Shown: one piece after another, positions 49,573 to 59,283 of the stretch
How positions within the stretch are numbered: position 1 is the first letter of the stretch
Layout: each line of letters opens with the position of its first letter
Source: an uncultured Bacteroidales bacterium
Lineage (GTDB): Bacteria > Bacteroidota > Bacteroidia > Bacteroidales > P3
Direction of reading: 5' to 3'
Assembly: GCA_900316515.1 (NCBI GenBank)
Contig: ONDE01000008.1
Coordinates: 42,978 to 106,977, forward strand
DNA length: 64,000 nt
The notes under the pieces: generated by a model
Seen by the model: the letters and a program-made list of their open reading frames with translations, nothing else
Database searches by the model: none
What the model was told of the DNA's origin: nothing
Translations under genes and position numbers: made by a program

Positions 49573-51959
49573 AGAAACTGTTGCTAATATTCTTACTTGT
49601 GGCTGCGATACCTGCTATGTCGCAGTATACCGGTTTTTACAACCAGAATGGCAAGGTGGTCGATTCTGAGACGGGGAAGCCGCTGCCCGGTGCCACCGTG
49701 ACCAATCTCAGAAGTAGCGTACAAACCGACAGTGTTGGTCGCTACACAATTAGTTATCACACATACGACAGCGACCTTCGTCTTTTTGTATCCCATCAAG
49801 GCTACATCACCGACACCTTCAGTGTCGCCCCCGAGCTTGTACGTCTGCGGCCACTGTCTGAAACCTCCACCCAGCCACAAGACAACAGCTATTACCACAA
49901 GAATTCCAATGCTGACAAGACACCCAAAAACCGTCCCACGGTGGCCGTGGTACTCAGCGGTGGCGGTGCCAAGGGTGTGGCACATATCAGCGCCCTGCGT
50001 GCCGTCGAGGAAGCTGGCATACCTATCGACATCATCTGCGGCACCTCGATGGGCAGCCTTATCGGTGCCCTCTACTGCATAGGCTACACCACCGACGATC
50101 TCGACTCGCTGGTGCGCAACCAGGACTGGATCACGTTGCTCAGCGATCGTGCCGACCCCTCAGCCCTTTCGCTGCGCCAACGCGAGGAGCAGAACACCTA
50201 CGCTCTTATCCGTGGCCTCAGCAGCGATGCACCAGAGAAAGGCGGCCTTATCCGCGGACGCAACCTCAACATACTCTTCCGCCGCCTGTGCGCCGGTTAC
50301 CTCGACAGCATCAGTTTCGACAGCCTGCCAATTCGTTTCTCATGTGTGGCCACCGACATCGTCACCAACACCGAGGTGGACTTCCACGACGGCTATCTTG
50401 TGCAGGCCATGCGCGCCTCGATGGCCATACCTGCAGCATTCACCCCTGTACGTATGGGCGATATGGTGCTAATCGACGGTGGTTTGAGGAACAACTACCC
50501 TGCCGATGTGGCACAGAAGATGGGGGCCGACATCATCATCGGCGTCACCGTGCAGGGCGACTCGCTGAAAGCCGACGACATCACCGACGCCATGTCGGTG
50601 TTCAATCAGATTATCGACATCAACTGCAAAAACAAATACGACGAGAATGTGGCCATAAGCGACGTGATGATGAAGGTTGACGTGCACGGCTACAGCGCCG
50701 CAAGTTTCACCCCATCAGCTATCGATTCACTGATACAGCGTGGTGCCGTTGAGGCAGCACACCATCGCGACGACTTGATGGCACTGCGTAATCGTATTGA
50801 TGGCATGGGCAACGGCACTAGCAAGTCAAATGACATGAACAAACACTACCGTCACCGCCAACGCCGAGACCCGGTGTTCGACATCGACAGTAGCAACATC
50901 GTGCCGCCAACATTGAATAAGAAGCACACTCAATCGCCGCTGAATCCTGTTGTCAGTGTAGGCTTCCGTTTCGACACCGAGGAGATGGGTGCCCTACAGT
51001 TGAATGGAAAGCTGCCGTTCTGGCAGAAATTCCCGATGGAAATCGGAGCCACTCTGCGTCTAGGCAAACGTATTATGGCCAAAGTGGAATATGGTCTGTC
51101 GACGAATCGTGTGTTCAGCCCGTCGCTGAGCTATACCTTCCGCAACAACGACTTCAACATCTACAACTACGGCATACGGACCTATAGTTTCAAGTATATC
51201 CAGCACCAGGCTGAATTTATACCCATAAACTTCCACCTGCGCCGCTGGGAAATACAGGCAGGTATGAGATGGGAATATTTAGACTACTACGGCGGAGTGC
51301 TCTCCATCGGTAGCGACTCGCTGGGCTTGACCGACAAACGCTTCTTTTCATACCGCTTTTCTGGCAACCTCAACACCGAGGATCACTGGTACTTTCCCTC
51401 GCGCGGCACACGTCTGTACACAAGATACGCATATATTACCGACAATCTTGTCGGTCTGGACGGTACAATAGGTCTCCTCGACATCAGCGTGCAGTGGCGA
51501 GCTAACCTGCCTGTGTCACGGCGGTTCTCGCTGCAGTCGTCGTTCTTCACCCGCTTGCTCTTCGGCGGCGAAGTTCCAATGAACTACCGCAATGCCATGG
51601 GCGGCGAATGGTTCGGCCACACCATGGAGCAACAGGTGCCTTTTGCCGGCATCGGCCATCAAGAATTCATGGAACGATATCTGATTGGTGTGCAGCTACA
51701 GGCCCAGGTGCGCATCATGCGCAGCCAATACATCATGCTACGCTTGGCTTTTGCACGAAACAGCGTGGATATAAGTCAACTGTTCTGGCCTGTAGACAAC
51801 TCCGCCGAAGGTGTTCCGCCAGCATGGCACACGCCGATGTTCGGAGCCCAGATAGGATACAGCTACAGCACCATGTTCGGGCCCATCGATGCACGCATAG
51901 GCTATAGCACACACACGCGTGCCCCATATTTCTTCCTGAATATAGGACACCGTTTCTAA
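49569..51959 (+). CDS. Patatin-like phospholipase with outer-membrane barrel
   Basis: 796 residues from the ATG at 49569 (4-bp overlap with MATE). Order: signal peptide MKKLLLIFLLVAAIPAMSQY; a carboxypeptidase-regulatory-like domain (KVVDSETGKPLPGATVTNLR); a patatin domain with oxyanion loop LSGGGAKGVAHISAL, nucleophile GTSMGS and catalytic Asp in LIDGGLRNNY; a basic linker; and a C-terminal BamA/Omp85-type barrel ending FFLNIGHRF. This is the domain order of PlpD-like (type Vd) proteins, with a lipase domain carried by its own barrel. Confidence 0.93.
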   Translation: MKKLLLIFLLVAAIPAMSQYTGFYNQNGKVVDSETGKPLPGATVTNLRSSVQTDSVGRYTISYHTYDSDLRLFVSHQGYITDTFSVAPELVRLRPLSETSTQPQDNSYYHKNSNADKTPKNRPTVAVVLSGGGAKGVAHISALRAVEEAGIPIDIICGTSMGSLIGALYCIGYTTDDLDSLVRNQDWITLLSDRADPSALSLRQREEQNTYALIRGLSSDAPEKGGLIRGRNLNILFRRLCAGYLDSISFDSLPIRFSCVATDIVTNTEVDFHDGYLVQAMRASMAIPAAFTPVRMGDMVLIDGGLRNNYPADVAQKMGADIIIGVTVQGDSLKADDITDAMSVFNQIIDINCKNKYDENVAISDVMMKVDVHGYSAASFTPSAIDSLIQRGAVEAAHHRDDLMALRNRIDGMGNGTSKSNDMNKHYRHRQRRDPVFDIDSSNIVPPTLNKKHTQSPLNPVVSVGFRFDTEEMGALQLNGKLPFWQKFPMEIGATLRLGKRIMAKVEYGLSTNRVFSPSLSYTFRNNDFNIYNYGIRTYSFKYIQHQAEFIPINFHLRRWEIQAGMRWEYLDYYGGVLSIGSDSLGLTDKRFFSYRFSGNLNTEDHWYFPSRGTRLYTRYAYITDNLVGLDGTIGLLDISVQWRANLPVSRRFSLQSSFFTRLLFGGEVPMNYRNAMGGEWFGHTMEQQVPFAGIGHQEFMERYLIGVQLQAQVRIMRSQYIMLRLAFARNSVDISQLFWPVDNSAEGVPPAWHTPMFGAQIGYSYSTMFGPIDARIGYSTHTRAPYFFLNIGHRF

Positions 51960-52015
51960 CAGCGAATCATCCGAACTTCTATTTTTCTCTAACCAGGCTA
52001 TCCGTTTTTCTCTCT

Positions 52016-52077
52016 AACCGAATTATCCGAAGACATCCGATTATCTACTAGTTCGGATTGTTCGGTTTGAGTTTTTT
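52016..52077 (+). terminator. Terminator after the patatin gene
   Basis: AACCGAATTATCCGAA (52016-52031) pairs with TTCGGATTGTTCGGTT (52052-52067) at 14 of 16 positions, followed by TGAGTTTTTTAAC. The arms are short tandems of ATCCGAA, and more ATCCG units precede them. Confidence 0.75.
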
Positions 52078-52080
52078 AAC

Positions 52081-53256
52081 TCACTTCCGGTTAGTCAGGA
52101 GTAGCATGGCTACCCTTAAAGCAAATATCAAGATTATCGGTACCAGAGCAGAGCTCAGACCGCAGACCAGCACCCAGACAAGGGCCGCTGCAAACATGGC
52201 TTCCTGCAACCATAACGCCCAGCACGGGCTCTTATGCATCCTTACTGCAATGAGTATCAACAGAGGCGAAGCCCACAGCACATTGAGGTTCCATTTGGTG
52301 CAATAGTAAGCGCTACCAAACCACATGAACAGCAGGAACAAGCCTATGAGACCGGCAAGAACAAAGATTATACGGTCGAAGACAGCGAGCAGATTCTTCC
52401 GTTTCTTCCATTCGACATAGGTCAATCCGGCCAGCAAAAGGAAAAGCAGACCGAAAACGATTACCGGAGGAAAACTCCGATGCATATTGACTCTGGACGA
52501 AGGTTGTAGCGCTACTGGTGCACCTACTACATGACGCTGGTCGGCGCCAACAGTGGCTTCAGCCAACTCGGCCTCCATCTCGCATGGCTTGAACATACGT
52601 TCCACCGACGTGCAGCGATGGTCGGCAGCAAGGCCCAACAGGCAGTCCATACCCAGTCGCCACCACTCCATAGTGTCGCGCAAAGCAGATGCCAGCAAGT
52701 GACGGTATGTCTCGGTCTTGACCGAGCGATGCAAGACTGTGTCGCACCCAACAGCATGACTAACCATGTCGCGCACACGCGTGGCACAATTGTCACGGAA
52801 AAAGTCGTAACGATAATAGCGGTTCTCGGGCATGTAGTTCCACTCGAGCATGACAAAAAGGTTGCACACCTCCTGGTGCGACAAATTGAGGTGTTGCTCA
52901 CTCATCGATCGTCCTTCAAGACCATTCTCAATAAAGAAATGGTCCATGCGGGAACGACTTAGGCAATAGTCGAGTCGACCTTGGGCAAACTTCCAATAGA
53001 AATGCGGTGTGCCGAAGTTGAACGTGCCATAGTTGTATACTATGTCGAGACCATTGGCGGTATCGCAGATGCGTAGGGCTGAATGTCCGAACGAGGTATA
53101 AAGATCGTTGCCCGGGCCACAGGTAAGCACACTGGCCCACGCGGTCTCGCTTAGCGGCATCTGCTGAGCCCGCAAGGAATTGAAAGTTGAAAAATGAAAA
53201 CTGAAAACTAAGCATGCACATGCAATTGACAAAAAATATTTTATTCTGTTATTCAT
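52081..53256 (-). CDS. DUF4105 membrane protein (Lnb-like lipoprotein N-acyltransferase domain)
   Basis: 391 residues from the ATG at 53256 (ATG at 53286 also in frame). An N-terminal signal/anchor, then the DUF4105 domain: LTCGPGNDLYTSFGHSALRI (conserved His), FNFGTPHFYWKFAQGRLDYC and FFRDNCATRVRDM (conserved Cys). About four C-terminal helices follow (FPPVIVFGLLFLLLAGLTYV and others). The DUF4105 family includes Lnb, which N-acylates lipoproteins in Bacteroidota; that role is inferred. The signal sequence VFSFHFSTFNSLRAQQ is encoded by a TGAAAACTGAAAACT-type tract. Confidence 0.85.
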   Translation of the reverse strand: MNNRIKYFLSIACACLVFSFHFSTFNSLRAQQMPLSETAWASVLTCGPGNDLYTSFGHSALRICDTANGLDIVYNYGTFNFGTPHFYWKFAQGRLDYCLSRSRMDHFFIENGLEGRSMSEQHLNLSHQEVCNLFVMLEWNYMPENRYYRYDFFRDNCATRVRDMVSHAVGCDTVLHRSVKTETYRHLLASALRDTMEWWRLGMDCLLGLAADHRCTSVERMFKPCEMEAELAEATVGADQRHVVGAPVALQPSSRVNMHRSFPPVIVFGLLFLLLAGLTYVEWKKRKNLLAVFDRIIFVLAGLIGLFLLFMWFGSAYYCTKWNLNVLWASPLLILIAVRMHKSPCWALWLQEAMFAAALVWVLVCGLSSALVPIILIFALRVAMLLLTNRK

Positions 53257-53308
53257 CTGTTTGTTAATATTAATTTCAACTTTCATTTTTCAACTTTCAA
53301 CTTATTAT

Positions 53309-54397
53309 TTAGGCACCTTCGCCCATGGCCTCGTTTTCGGGTATGGGCTGGTGGGCTTCGGCGGTGCGGTGAGCCATATGTATCGGGGCATCGTTTTTGC
53401 CCTGATGCACGGTAACCTGCGGGAAGGGGATCTCAACGCCCGCGTTGTTGAAGGCTATATAAATATCCTCGCGGATATGTTTCCAGACTTCCCAGTAGTC
53501 CTCCACAGTGGTCCAGACCCACACAGAAATGTCGACTGACGAGGTGTTCAGCTCGCTGACAGCGATGACAGGCTCTTTGAAGTCGTGGCGGATGAGAGGT
53601 TCTGCAGCTATAACATCCTGTAGAACTGCCTTGGCCTTGCGCAAGTCGGTGCCATAAGCCACCGAAGCAACAACATCAAGACGTATCTGCGGTTCCTTGG
53701 TGTGGTTGATAAGGCTCTTGGTGGCAAGCTCGCTATTTGGAATGATGATTGTTCGGCCGTTGAAGGGGCGCATGATTGTGTGGAAAATGCGAATCTCCTT
53801 GATGTAGCCTTTATACTGGCCACATTCAATGTAGTCGTCGACCTTGAATGGTTTCATCAGCAGTATGATAACACCGCCGGCAAAGTTCTGCAAGGTGCCC
53901 TGCAAAGCCATGCCTATGGCCAAACCCATAGCACCGAGGAGGGCAATGAACGAGGTGGCCTTGATGCCGACAACATCCATGGCCATGAATATCACCATGG
54001 CTTTCAGCAGCACATTGACCAGTGAACCAAGGAAAGTCTTTAGGCTACCTTCGGCACCGCGCTTGTCCAGGGCACGTATAATGAGATTTCTCAACATATT
54101 GGCCACTTTCAATCCTAACCAAAGGATTAAAATGGCACCAATAAGCTTTGGCACAAAGCTCACGGTAAGTTCGGTGAGGGCTCGCAAGCCGTCTTTGAGG
54201 AATGTGTTCTCGCCTGTCACCACAGCTTTAATATCTGTGATGTCCATATTCTTGATGCTGTCCTTCAAAGCCTGCGAGATACTGTCGGTGGCCTGAATAG
54301 TCTGTCCGAATTCATCGTTGGGTGGCGGAGGCGTGGTTCCATTAGCCTGTGCCGCTGCAACAGCCATCAAAGAAGGGGTTTCGTCTAGGAAAAGCAT
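53309..54397 (-). CDS. MscS-family mechanosensitive ion channel
   Basis: 362 residues. After an unusual ~75-residue N-terminal region rich in Ala, Thr and Asp come membrane helices (FVPKLIGAILILWLGLKVAN; LVNVLLKAMVIFMAMDVVGI). The pore helix TM3 follows (GAMGLAIGMALQGTLQNFAG), then the MscS beta and alpha/beta domains (VDDYIECGQYKGYIKEIRIF; IIIPNSELATKSLIN). Opens under membrane tension to relieve osmotic shock. Identification is firm. The exact start is less so, because the first residues are not conserved in the family. Confidence 0.95.
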   Translation of the reverse strand: MLFLDETPSLMAVAAAQANGTTPPPPNDEFGQTIQATDSISQALKDSIKNMDITDIKAVVTGENTFLKDGLRALTELTVSFVPKLIGAILILWLGLKVANMLRNLIIRALDKRGAEGSLKTFLGSLVNVLLKAMVIFMAMDVVGIKATSFIALLGAMGLAIGMALQGTLQNFAGGVIILLMKPFKVDDYIECGQYKGYIKEIRIFHTIMRPFNGRTIIIPNSELATKSLINHTKEPQIRLDVVASVAYGTDLRKAKAVLQDVIAAEPLIRHDFKEPVIAVSELNTSSVDISVWVWTTVEDYWEVWKHIREDIYIAFNNAGVEIPFPQVTVHQGKNDAPIHMAHRTAEAHQPIPENEAMGEGA

Positions 54398-54423
54398 ATT
54401 CTTTATTTAATCAAACTTTAAGT

Positions 54424-54467
54424 TTTAAGTGGCTGACGCAGCCCGATTGCCGCGTCAGCCACTTAAA
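54424..54467 (-). terminator. Terminator of the T9SS gene at 54499
   Basis: TTTAAGTGGCTGACGC (54424-54439) and GCGTCAGCCACTTAAA (54452-54467) pair perfectly over 16 bp with a 12-nt loop. Flanks on both sides repeat AAACTTTAAG-type words. No long T run follows, so the stem may work with the A/T-rich flank. Confidence 0.7.
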
Positions 54468-54498
54468 CCTTAAAGCTTAGAACTTACAGCTCTATTCT

Positions 54499-57400
54499 TT
54501 ATTTCTTAACAATCTTCTGTGTGCTGACACCATTCTCGGTGACGACACGCACCATGTACACACCGTCGGCGAGATTGCTGACATTGATGTTGCCAGCCTT
54601 GGCGGTCATCACCATGCGACCGTTGACATCAATAATCTCAACCTGCTGGATGCCCTCACCTTCGACGCGCAGCATGCTGCTGACGGGGTTCGGGAAGATG
54701 GTCACATTGGCCTCGTTCACACCATTGATACCGACGACACCGCCGCTAATAGCAACATCGTCAATCATCATGGCGTCGCCACCCATCGGACTCACATTGT
54801 GGAATGCAATGCGGATGGTCTGGCCGGCATATGCGGTCAGCATGGTCGAACGCTGCACGTAGCCGTCGGTCGAATCAGTCTCGCTGAAGAGCACAGTGCC
54901 GAAATCGGAGATTTCGCTGCCGGTGGTCGAAACACGCACCTCGTAGCTGTTCACGATACCCTGGTAGGGATTCAAGCGGACATACCAAGTCATGCCCAAG
55001 CCGGAGACATCGTTCGGCAGGGTGATGGCGGGCGAGATAGCCCACTCGTCGACATCGGCGTAGTCGTCATAGCTGCCAAGCAGGAAGTGAGTACCGGAAT
55101 TGGAATAGTTGGAGTGCTCATAGACAGCAAAACGTTCGGTCAGCTGCCAGCAGTTGGCGGTGGAGCCTTCGAAGTCCTCGTTGTACGGGAAAGCGACGTC
55201 GCAGCTGTAAACGTTGACGGTCATGCTGGCACTGTTGCTGCCGGCGGCGTTGGTGGCGGTAACAGCCACTGTGTGATTGCCAGCATCAGTGAAGGTGTAG
55301 TTGAGGGTAGCAGTGGTGCTGCTGACGGCATTGCCATCCACAGTCCATGCAAAACTGTCGGCGCTGCCGCTGACAGCGGTGAAGGTAGCCTCGGCGTTGA
55401 CTGCAATCGACGCAGGACCTTCAATGGTTACGATGGGAGCGGAAAGGGTGCGAATCTGGATGTCGTCGAGGATAATCACATATCCGCCAACGCTGTTGAA
55501 GTGACGGAAAGCGATACGAGCACTGCTCATGCCGGCAGGAATGGCAACCGTGCGTTGCACGAAGTCGGTCATGTTCTCGTTCAAGCTCTCTTCGAAGAGC
55601 AACGTGGTCTGTTCTCCATCAACCAGATAGACTCCATAGTGGTCGCCAGGATAGTTCGGTGAGAAAGGTCTCACTTTCCATGCAACCTCGTAGTTGTTGC
55701 CGGCTGGCAGGGTGACGATGGGACTAGTCAGCCAGTTGTCAGTGGGGATGTCCATCATGTATATACCCATAACACTCTGAGCAGACATCGATAGCACTTG
55801 GCCCATGGGGGTTTCCATCATGTCAGCGCTGAGGAACCAGCCGCTCTCGGTCGAGTCGCTGCGGTTCACCCAGCAACCAAGGATCGTGGAGAAGTCGGGA
55901 GCATAGGGGGCGGTGATGTCGTCGCAGCTGAACACATCAACCTCGATGGTGTCATAGTTGCTGCCGACGGTGTTGATGGCCTCCACAACAACCTCGTGCG
56001 TACCAACAGTGGTGAAGGTGGTGGTCAGCACATTGCCAGCGTTGTTAACATCAACGCCGTCAACATACCACACCAGGCTGTCGGCCAAGTTGGTTGTAGC
56101 AGTGAAAGTGGCCACGATACCTGTACCGACAGTCTCAGGACCGGCAAGGCTCACACTGGGAGCGGTAAGCTCATCGATCAAAAGGCTGTCAACATACAGA
56201 TAGTAGGCATAGTTGCCATAGTAGTTGATGGCGATATACTTGGTGGCAGCAGGCAGGAGATAGGCAACCTCGGTCCAGTCAGTGGCCACGGTGGCGTTGT
56301 CGCCCAGCACGGTGGTGAAGGCGGCAGTGTCACTGGTAGTGGTCGAAACAAGCACGCGGAAAGCGTCGCTGGCGTTGTGGCCCTTATACCAGAATTTCAC
56401 CATATAGGTGGTGCCACCTGTCGGCAGAGTGATCTCGGGGCTGATGAGGAACTGGTTGTAGTCGCCAGAGGGAGCGCTAGCATAGCTGCTGAAAACGAAC
56501 GAAGAAGTGCCCTGGAAGGCCTCGGTGTTAACAATACCAGTACGGTCGTCGTTAGCGGGGTCGGCGCTGACAAAGAGCCAGCAGGGGTTAGCAGCCTCAA
56601 AGTTCTCGACGTGGGGGAACGTGTTGATACCGGCACCGCAGTCAACAACAGTCACGTTGATGGTGTCGGCAGTGGTACCCACGCTGTTAGTGGCCTCAGC
56701 CACAACCTCGTGCAGACCGTCGGTGGTGAAGGTGGTGGTCATGGTAAGACCGGTGGCACTCTCGGCAACACCGTCAACATACCAAGTCAGGGTGGCGACA
56801 TCGGTGGTGGCGGTGAAGGTGGCAGCATTGTTCATCAGCACGATGGCGGGACCGGCGATGCTCAGCTGCGGGGCTTCCGGACCACCAACGCGGATATCGT
56901 CAATGTCCAGATAGTACATATCGGTCACATTATAGTGACGGAAGGCAATGTTGATAGTCTGACCACCATAGTTGCTCAGGTCAACAGTCTTCTTCACCCA
57001 GTTGCCGGTAGTGGTGCTGCTAAGCACAGCGGTAGTGGCGGTGAAATCGGCGGGAGTGCGTCCCGATGTGCTGATATACACGCTGTAATACTCAGCAGCA
57101 TAGCTGGCATCCTGGCCCTTCTCATACCATGTCAGGTTGAAACCCGTGGCATCGCTAGGAATCTCGAACGAAGGCAGCACCATCCAGTTGTTGGGAGTAA
57201 GTGCTCCAACATTGTTCACGTACGAAGCCGAGGCAATCAAGCCGTTACTGCCATCATGGCCGCTACCTTCACCATACAGGAAGGTGGGATCCCAGTTGTA
57301 ACCGTCATTGTCACCATCGACAAAGGTGAAACCTGCGGGAGCAGTGCCAGTTTCAAAACCCTGGGTGTAAGGGAAGGTGCTGACAGTGTCACCGGCAGTC

Positions 57401-57567
57401 TTGGGACTGTTGGTAATAGTGGCAACGCTCTGTTGCTGTGCTTTGAAAAGAGCAGCAGGCGACATCGAAGCCACATCTTTCTCCGTCAAACGACGGGCGC
57501 TCTGCTGAGCCATGCTGGTGGTGGCCAGCAAAGCAACAGCGGCTAAAAGTGCGAATACTTTCTTCAT
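54499..57567 (-). CDS. T9SS surface protein with adhesin and Ig-like repeats (1022 aa)
   Basis: Signal peptide MKKVFALLAAVALLATTSMA. Four cleaved-adhesin/choice-of-anchor-J domains (FPYTQGFETGTAPAGFTFVD; FPHVENFEAANPCWLFVSAD; 'YAPDFSTILGCWVNRSDS'; FPYNEDFEGSTANCWQLTER) alternate with Ig/PKD-like domains of the 'ATFTATTDVATLTWYVDGVA' pattern. The sorting domain is VTIFPNPVSSMLRVEGEGIQ ... GVYMVRVVTENGVSTQKIVKK. Related in design, but not closely in sequence, to the giants at 24221 and 31490. Surface adhesion is inferred. Confidence 0.93.
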   Translation of the reverse strand: MKKVFALLAAVALLATTSMAQQSARRLTEKDVASMSPAALFKAQQQSVATITNSPKTAGDTVSTFPYTQGFETGTAPAGFTFVDGDNDGYNWDPTFLYGEGSGHDGSNGLIASASYVNNVGALTPNNWMVLPSFEIPSDATGFNLTWYEKGQDASYAAEYYSVYISTSGRTPADFTATTAVLSSTTTGNWVKKTVDLSNYGGQTINIAFRHYNVTDMYYLDIDDIRVGGPEAPQLSIAGPAIVLMNNAATFTATTDVATLTWYVDGVAESATGLTMTTTFTTDGLHEVVAEATNSVGTTADTINVTVVDCGAGINTFPHVENFEAANPCWLFVSADPANDDRTGIVNTEAFQGTSSFVFSSYASAPSGDYNQFLISPEITLPTGGTTYMVKFWYKGHNASDAFRVLVSTTTSDTAAFTTVLGDNATVATDWTEVAYLLPAATKYIAINYYGNYAYYLYVDSLLIDELTAPSVSLAGPETVGTGIVATFTATTNLADSLVWYVDGVDVNNAGNVLTTTFTTVGTHEVVVEAINTVGSNYDTIEVDVFSCDDITAPYAPDFSTILGCWVNRSDSTESGWFLSADMMETPMGQVLSMSAQSVMGIYMMDIPTDNWLTSPIVTLPAGNNYEVAWKVRPFSPNYPGDHYGVYLVDGEQTTLLFEESLNENMTDFVQRTVAIPAGMSSARIAFRHFNSVGGYVIILDDIQIRTLSAPIVTIEGPASIAVNAEATFTAVSGSADSFAWTVDGNAVSSTTATLNYTFTDAGNHTVAVTATNAAGSNSASMTVNVYSCDVAFPYNEDFEGSTANCWQLTERFAVYEHSNYSNSGTHFLLGSYDDYADVDEWAISPAITLPNDVSGLGMTWYVRLNPYQGIVNSYEVRVSTTGSEISDFGTVLFSETDSTDGYVQRSTMLTAYAGQTIRIAFHNVSPMGGDAMMIDDVAISGGVVGINGVNEANVTIFPNPVSSMLRVEGEGIQQVEIIDVNGRMVMTAKAGNINVSNLADGVYMVRVVTENGVSTQKIVKK

Positions 57568-57731
57568 GTTGATTTAGTTTTTGTGTATATTATTTAATAA
57601 TAAATTATTAATCAATAGCATATCAAAAATAGCTTTGCCTCGTATAAAATGCAAATATAAACCTTTTTAAATATATGACAATAATATTTTTTTCAACAAA
57701 CAAGCACAAAACCCCATTGTACAGCTGTATT

Positions 57732-59240
57732 TCAGGGCCTTATGGTAATTTCGCTCACACAACCCTTACGTTGTCCGGTGATGAAAGTGTAGACGCCAGG
57801 TGCCTGACGGCGAAGGTTGGTTTTTATCAAATTGAAACCATCAGTGATTAGTTTGCTCTTATACACAGAGCCATCGGCGGAGAAACGGTAGGCCGAGATA
57901 GCCCCGTGCACCACCATGACGACACGGCGGACGGCATTGTCGGGATCATAAGTGTCGCCGTCTTTGGGCGACTCGTTGGTGATGACGTAAATATCGTCGC
58001 CCTCAGCCACCATGTCAGTCTCGGCGTTCTCGGCGAAATCGCCGTTGTTACCATTGTCGTGCATCAGGGGCTTCGTCCATACAATATGTCCTGTCGAATC
58101 GGCTTTGACGAGCATCATGCCTTTGTAATAGTATGTGGCCGTCGTCATACCGTTGCCTGTATTGACAGTCCTCTCCATCCAGGTGCGACCATATAGGGCA
58201 GCGCCACCGGAGGGTGTGGACACCTTGGCTCGGAGATAGAGGAAATTGACATCCGGCGAAGCAATCTCTGATATCAGGGAGGCATTGTAGAACACGCGGG
58301 CGTCGGCCTTGGTGAATGAGTGGCGGTCGGTGGTGACCATGCTACCCGCCGATACATCGAAGAGGTATGCCGTCACACCGGTGTATATAGTGCCTGTAGT
58401 AACCACAGCACCGACAAGGAAGTTGCCAGCCCAGCCGGTGCCATGGCCCGTTTCAAGGGCTGTGGCAAGCACCTTGTCGCCGAAGACATTGAGTATTGAC
58501 ATACCACCCACTTGGGCGACCGACGGGTAATGACCCTGCTTCGTGCCGAGGCCGTCAGCGATGCCGAAGACAATGGCGGCACCATCGCTCTTGCTGTCAC
58601 CGTTGCTGAAGCCACAAGTGGCTATGCGGCCGTCGTTGGTGACGAATATCTCCGATATGGCACCCACGTCAAGGCTGTGCTCCCACATAGTCTGCATGGA
58701 ACGGTCGAAGACCATACCCCGCACGTCGGCAGTGTTGGTCTTGTCGTTGGCCACAGCATAGACGAGGCCATAGTTGCCGTTCTCCGAAGTGGCATCCCAG
58801 TGGTAGAAGAACTCATTCTTGCCAATCTCACGGTTCAGTATTTCCTTGTCGCTCTCGACAGCAAAGGATGAGAGGTTGACACACACATGACGCAGCACGA
58901 CCGACTTTTTCTCCTCGGCAGCGACGACGACATGCATGCGCATACCGTCGCGGTGAGTGTGCATGATACCGTAACCCTTGGTGTTTTCAATCTTTACGCA
59001 CTTGTATTCCTTGTATTCCATGTCCACCTCGCGAACCATGATGCCTTTCACCTTGCTGAAGGCGTTGAGGTCGGGCTCGACGGAATAGTAGCGGCCTTCG
59101 GCATCGGCCTTGTCGAGGCGTATCAATGTAGGCTGGTAGGCTTTACCGTTACCGTTTTCACCCTGTTTGAAGGTAATGCTCTGCGCCGTAGCCGTGGCGA
59201 ACAACGCGACAGCAACTAGCATTGTCAGTGTTTTTTTCAT
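57732..59240 (-). CDS. Secreted protein of unknown function, beta-propeller-like
   Basis: 502 residues with signal peptide MKKTLTMLVAVALFATATAQ. The body is beta-rich with repeated GxVxxxxxD patterns (MMLVKADSTGHIVWTKPLMH; DGRIATCGFSNGDSKSDG; GDDIYVITNESPKDGDTYDP), suggesting a propeller of the kind seen in secreted 'WD/PQQ-like' proteins. I do not recognise the family. No T9SS sorting domain or lipobox is visible, so it is probably periplasmic. It stands alone, 164 bp from the T9SS gene, in a gap with no other feature. Confidence 0.8.
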   Translation of the reverse strand: MKKTLTMLVAVALFATATAQSITFKQGENGNGKAYQPTLIRLDKADAEGRYYSVEPDLNAFSKVKGIMVREVDMEYKEYKCVKIENTKGYGIMHTHRDGMRMHVVVAAEEKKSVVLRHVCVNLSSFAVESDKEILNREIGKNEFFYHWDATSENGNYGLVYAVANDKTNTADVRGMVFDRSMQTMWEHSLDVGAISEIFVTNDGRIATCGFSNGDSKSDGAAIVFGIADGLGTKQGHYPSVAQVGGMSILNVFGDKVLATALETGHGTGWAGNFLVGAVVTTGTIYTGVTAYLFDVSAGSMVTTDRHSFTKADARVFYNASLISEIASPDVNFLYLRAKVSTPSGGAALYGRTWMERTVNTGNGMTTATYYYKGMMLVKADSTGHIVWTKPLMHDNGNNGDFAENAETDMVAEGDDIYVITNESPKDGDTYDPDNAVRRVVMVVHGAISAYRFSADGSVYKSKLITDGFNLIKTNLRRQAPGVYTFITGQRKGCVSEITIRP

Positions 59241-59283
59241 TGTTTTTTCAGTTTTTATTATTATGTCTTATCATTTTTACAAT

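Noticed and set aside
48960..51959. 999-residue start for the patatin-like protein
   Set aside because: The first 203 codons overlap the MATE gene in another frame and are Arg/His-rich noise; the ATG at 49569 begins a proper signal peptide.
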